Shown: piece after piece, positions 14,804 through 16,400 of the stretch
How positions within the stretch are numbered: position 1 is the stretch's first letter
How the letters are laid out: the number at the start of each line of letters is the position of its first letter
Assembly: GCA_052032225.1 (NCBI GenBank)
Contig: JBPEWY010000064.1
Span: 1 to 16,400 of the forward strand
Direction: 5' to 3'
DNA: 16,400 nt
DNA from: JBPEWY01 sp052032225
GTDB taxonomy: Bacteria; Bacteroidota; Bacteroidia; Flavobacteriales; Flavobacteriaceae
The notes under the pieces: model-generated
What the model saw: only the letters and a program-made list of their open reading frames with translations
Databases searched by the model: none
What the model was told of the DNA's origin: nothing
Translations under genes and position numbers: made by a program

Positions 14804-16102
14804 TTAAATTAAGTTTAAAATTAAAAATCCGATTAAACCGGCAATAAAAACCAAGCCATAACCAAACAGAACATGCTTTCTAAGTTGTTTGCTTCCGCCC
14901 CAAACTGCAATGCCAATTTTAACAATTGTGTTAGATAGTGTTGCTAAGAGTATGGCGTTTTGAGCCGATAAAACATTAATGGTATCACCAGCTAATTTAG
15001 ATACAGATATTGTTATGGCATCTATATCAGTAAGCGCACTTATTGCACTAGATATATAAATTCCCTTATGCCCATACTCACTACTGGCATAACTAACCAA
15101 GAGTAAAATACCGGTATATAAAAAACCAAAAAACAGGGCGTCTTTTATATTTAACGGATCGCCTAGAGGTAGCTTTTCTTTAAACTTTTCGCTGGTTTTA
15201 CCAGATTTCTGAAAGTATAAAGTAACTCCTATTGCAGCAACAAAAAGCAAACCAATAGGGAATAATAGCTTTGGCAGTAAATTTTTATTAAAAATAAAAA
15301 CCCATATTAACACTCTAATAATCATTATAGCAGCTGCAGCCATAATAGCAACTGTATAATTTCTTGATAGTGCAGGAGTTTCTTTGCTTTTTTTAGTGAA
15401 GGTCCAGGTTACAACGGTACTAGACACCAATCCTCCAACAATTCCGGTAAGTAGTATTCCTCTATCGGTCCCTAAAAACTTCATTAAAATATACCCAATA
15501 AAACCAATTCCTGAAGTAAGTACCACAACCCAACCAATTTCTCTTGGATTTAACACCTCAAAAGGGCCCATTTTGGCATTTGGTAAAAAAGGCAAGATTA
15601 ATAAGGCAATAACTACAAATTGAACAAAAGCAGAAAACTCTTCTTTAGTGATTTGGCCAACAATGTTTTTTAGTTGAAATTTCATTGAAAGCACAACTGT
15701 TGCCACAACAGTAATAGCTAAAACAATTTCTATATACCCCAATAATGTTAATGCTCCTAATAAGAAAGCAAGTATTGTTGCAAATTCTGATGTACCACCT
15801 AAACTTCCTTTTTTGGCACTAATCCAGTAAGAAGTGGTAACCATAACAAAAACTCCGGCAAAACAGGCAATAAAAACATAGGGAGAAAAGATAAAGCTTA
15901 GTAAGGCAGCAATAAAACCTACTAAGCTGATAAGGATAAAAGTACGAACACCGGCAAAAAGCTCTTCTTTTATAGAAAACCCTGAAAATTCACGCTCTAA
16001 GCCTAACACAAAACCAATACCAATAGCTACTAATAAACGAGAAAGAAACTCAAGCTCACTTAATGAGAAATTTTCTGTGGCAACAATTAAAGTATCTTTC
16101 AT
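14804..16102 (-). CDS. MgtC/SapB family membrane protein with C-terminal DUF4010 region
   Basis: The 432-residue polytopic inner-membrane protein starts with ATG at 16102. Residues about 15-145 form the MgtC/SapB-type domain, with the hallmark LLVAIGIGFVLGLERE (GLERE at 34-38) and the following AGVRTFILISLVG. The remainder, residues about 160-432, carries many hydrophobic helices (for example LFFGFLYTGILLLVSYASS, SAISALTDIDAITISVSKLA and LLATLSNTIVKIGIAVWGG) and corresponds to the DUF4010 region commonly fused to this domain. MgtC proteins are linked to magnesium and acid stress and modulate the F-ATPase in pathogens, but function in this fused family is not established. It is the first gene of the minus-strand operon. 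A roughly 180-bp AT-rich leader precedes it. Confidence 0.92.
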   Translation of the reverse strand: MKDTLIVATENFSLSELEFLSRLLVAIGIGFVLGLEREFSGFSIKEELFAGVRTFILISLVGFIAALLSFIFSPYVFIACFAGVFVMVTTSYWISAKKGSLGGTSEFATILAFLLGALTLLGYIEIVLAITVVATVVLSMKFQLKNIVGQITKEEFSAFVQFVVIALLILPFLPNAKMGPFEVLNPREIGWVVVLTSGIGFIGYILMKFLGTDRGILLTGIVGGLVSSTVVTWTFTKKSKETPALSRNYTVAIMAAAAIMIIRVLIWVFIFNKNLLPKLLFPIGLLFVAAIGVTLYFQKSGKTSEKFKEKLPLGDPLNIKDALFFGFLYTGILLLVSYASSEYGHKGIYISSAISALTDIDAITISVSKLAGDTINVLSAQNAILLATLSNTIVKIGIAVWGGSKQLRKHVLFGYGLVFIAGLIGFLILNLI

Positions 16103-16210
16103 GGTTAAATAGCGCTAAGTTTAGGTGTGTAAATTTTTTAAGAAATAGTGTATTAAAAGTAATAATTAAAACTAAGAGTAGGAAAAATAATTATTAAATG
16201 GTAGTGCCAG

Positions 16211-16231
16211 TTTTTACTTTTTAAGTAAAAA
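16211..16231. repeat. Inverted repeat upstream of the MgtC-family operon
   Basis: TTTTTACTT (16211-16219) and AAGTAAAAA (16223-16231) form a perfect 9-bp inverted repeat with a TTT loop, about 110 bp upstream of the MgtC-family ATG. There is no T tract after the stem on either strand that would make it a good terminator, so an operator is possible. Base composition alone may also explain it. Confidence 0.4.
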
Positions 16232-16287
16232 ATATGAGTTGATTTGATTGTATTTTTGATTAAACTTTAAAAAAGAAAGACAAAACA

Positions 16288-16322
16288 AAAAACCCCATAA
16301 AGACTGGCTTTACAGGGTTTTT
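16288..16322 (-). terminator. Rho-independent terminator after tRNA-Leu
   Basis: On the minus strand, just downstream of the tRNA 3' end, AAAAACCC pairs with GGGTTTTT and TAAAG with CTTTA around a five-base loop, with a two-base internal loop. A T-rich run (TTTTTTGTTTTG, complement of 16281-16292) follows. It separates the tRNA from the MgtC-family operon. Confidence 0.82.
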
Positions 16323-16326
16323 AAAG

Positions 16327-16400
16327 TACTCGGGGCGGGACTTGAACCCGCACGGACATTTCTGTCCATTGGATTTTAAGTCCAACGTGTCTACCAATTC
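16327..16400 (-). tRNA. tRNA-Leu (anticodon UAA), 5' end outside window
   Basis: Read on the minus strand, the sequence shows the D arm GAATTGGTAGAC, the anticodon stem TTGGA/TCCAA with loop CTTAAAA (anticodon TAA at 16378-16376), a long class II variable arm (GGACA-GAAA-TGTCC), the T arm GCGGG-TTCAAGT-CCCGC, and the 3' acceptor half CCCGAGT with discriminator A at 16327. CCA is not encoded. About a dozen 5' bases (acceptor 5' strand) lie beyond the window. It decodes UUA, the frequent leucine codon of AT-rich genomes. Confidence 0.96.

Noticed and set aside
14366..15623. Plus-strand open frames opposite the patatin and MgtC-family genes
   Set aside because: They are shadows of well-supported minus-strand genes with recognisable motifs.
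16327..16400. tRNA-Leu as an integration site for a mobile element
   Set aside because: I found no duplicated tRNA 3' end, integrase or composition change next to it in the window.

Overview
The window looks like chromosome from a low-GC member of the Bacteroidota, most likely a marine-type Flavobacteriaceae. The evidence is a T9SS type B sorted giant surface protein with a PorP/SprF partner, a SusC/SusD outer-membrane pair, a membrane-bound AraC regulator typical of this phylum, AT-rich intergenic DNA, and no clear Shine-Dalgarno sequences before the starts. No phage, IS element, CRISPR array or rRNA was seen.

Layout. (1) 1-5978, plus strand: a tightly packed three-gene cell-surface cluster. 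It holds the 3' part of a very large adhesin (Calx-beta end, eight 112-113-residue tandem repeats, thrombospondin-3-like calcium motifs, a DUF11-type domain and a T9SS sorting domain), a PorP/SprF-family outer-membrane protein, and a TPR plus PD40 beta-propeller protein. A strong bidirectional terminator closes it at about 5993-6024. (2) 6051-12198, minus strand: a SusC-like TonB-dependent transporter followed by its SusD-like surface lipoprotein, preceded by an AraC-type regulator with an extracytoplasmic TPR-like segment, seven membrane helices and a C-terminal AraC DNA-binding domain. No degradative enzyme is adjacent, so the transported substrate cannot be read from context. (3) 12199-12708: a roughly 510-bp AT-rich divergent intergenic region with several inverted and direct repeats that look regulatory. 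(4) 12709-13341, plus strand: a small lipoprotein of unknown function, ending at a bidirectional terminator. (5) 13422-16102, minus strand: a compact probable operon of an MgtC/SapB plus DUF4010 membrane protein, a patatin-like phospholipase, a decayed LOG-family gene and a small heavy-metal-associated (HMA) domain protein. (6) 16327-16400, minus strand: the 3' part of a tRNA-Leu(UAA) with its own terminator.

How the genes fit together. The adhesin, SprF-like and PD40 proteins form a T9SS secretion and surface-attachment module. The AraC-type protein is the likely local regulator of the SusCD uptake pair. The MgtC, patatin and HMA genes are probably co-transcribed, but no shared pathway can be demonstrated. 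I found no clearly new system. The least conventional items are the repeat architecture of the adhesin, the PD40 protein without the usual OmpA anchor, the transmembrane AraC regulator beside SusCD, and the broken LOG gene inside an otherwise intact operon.
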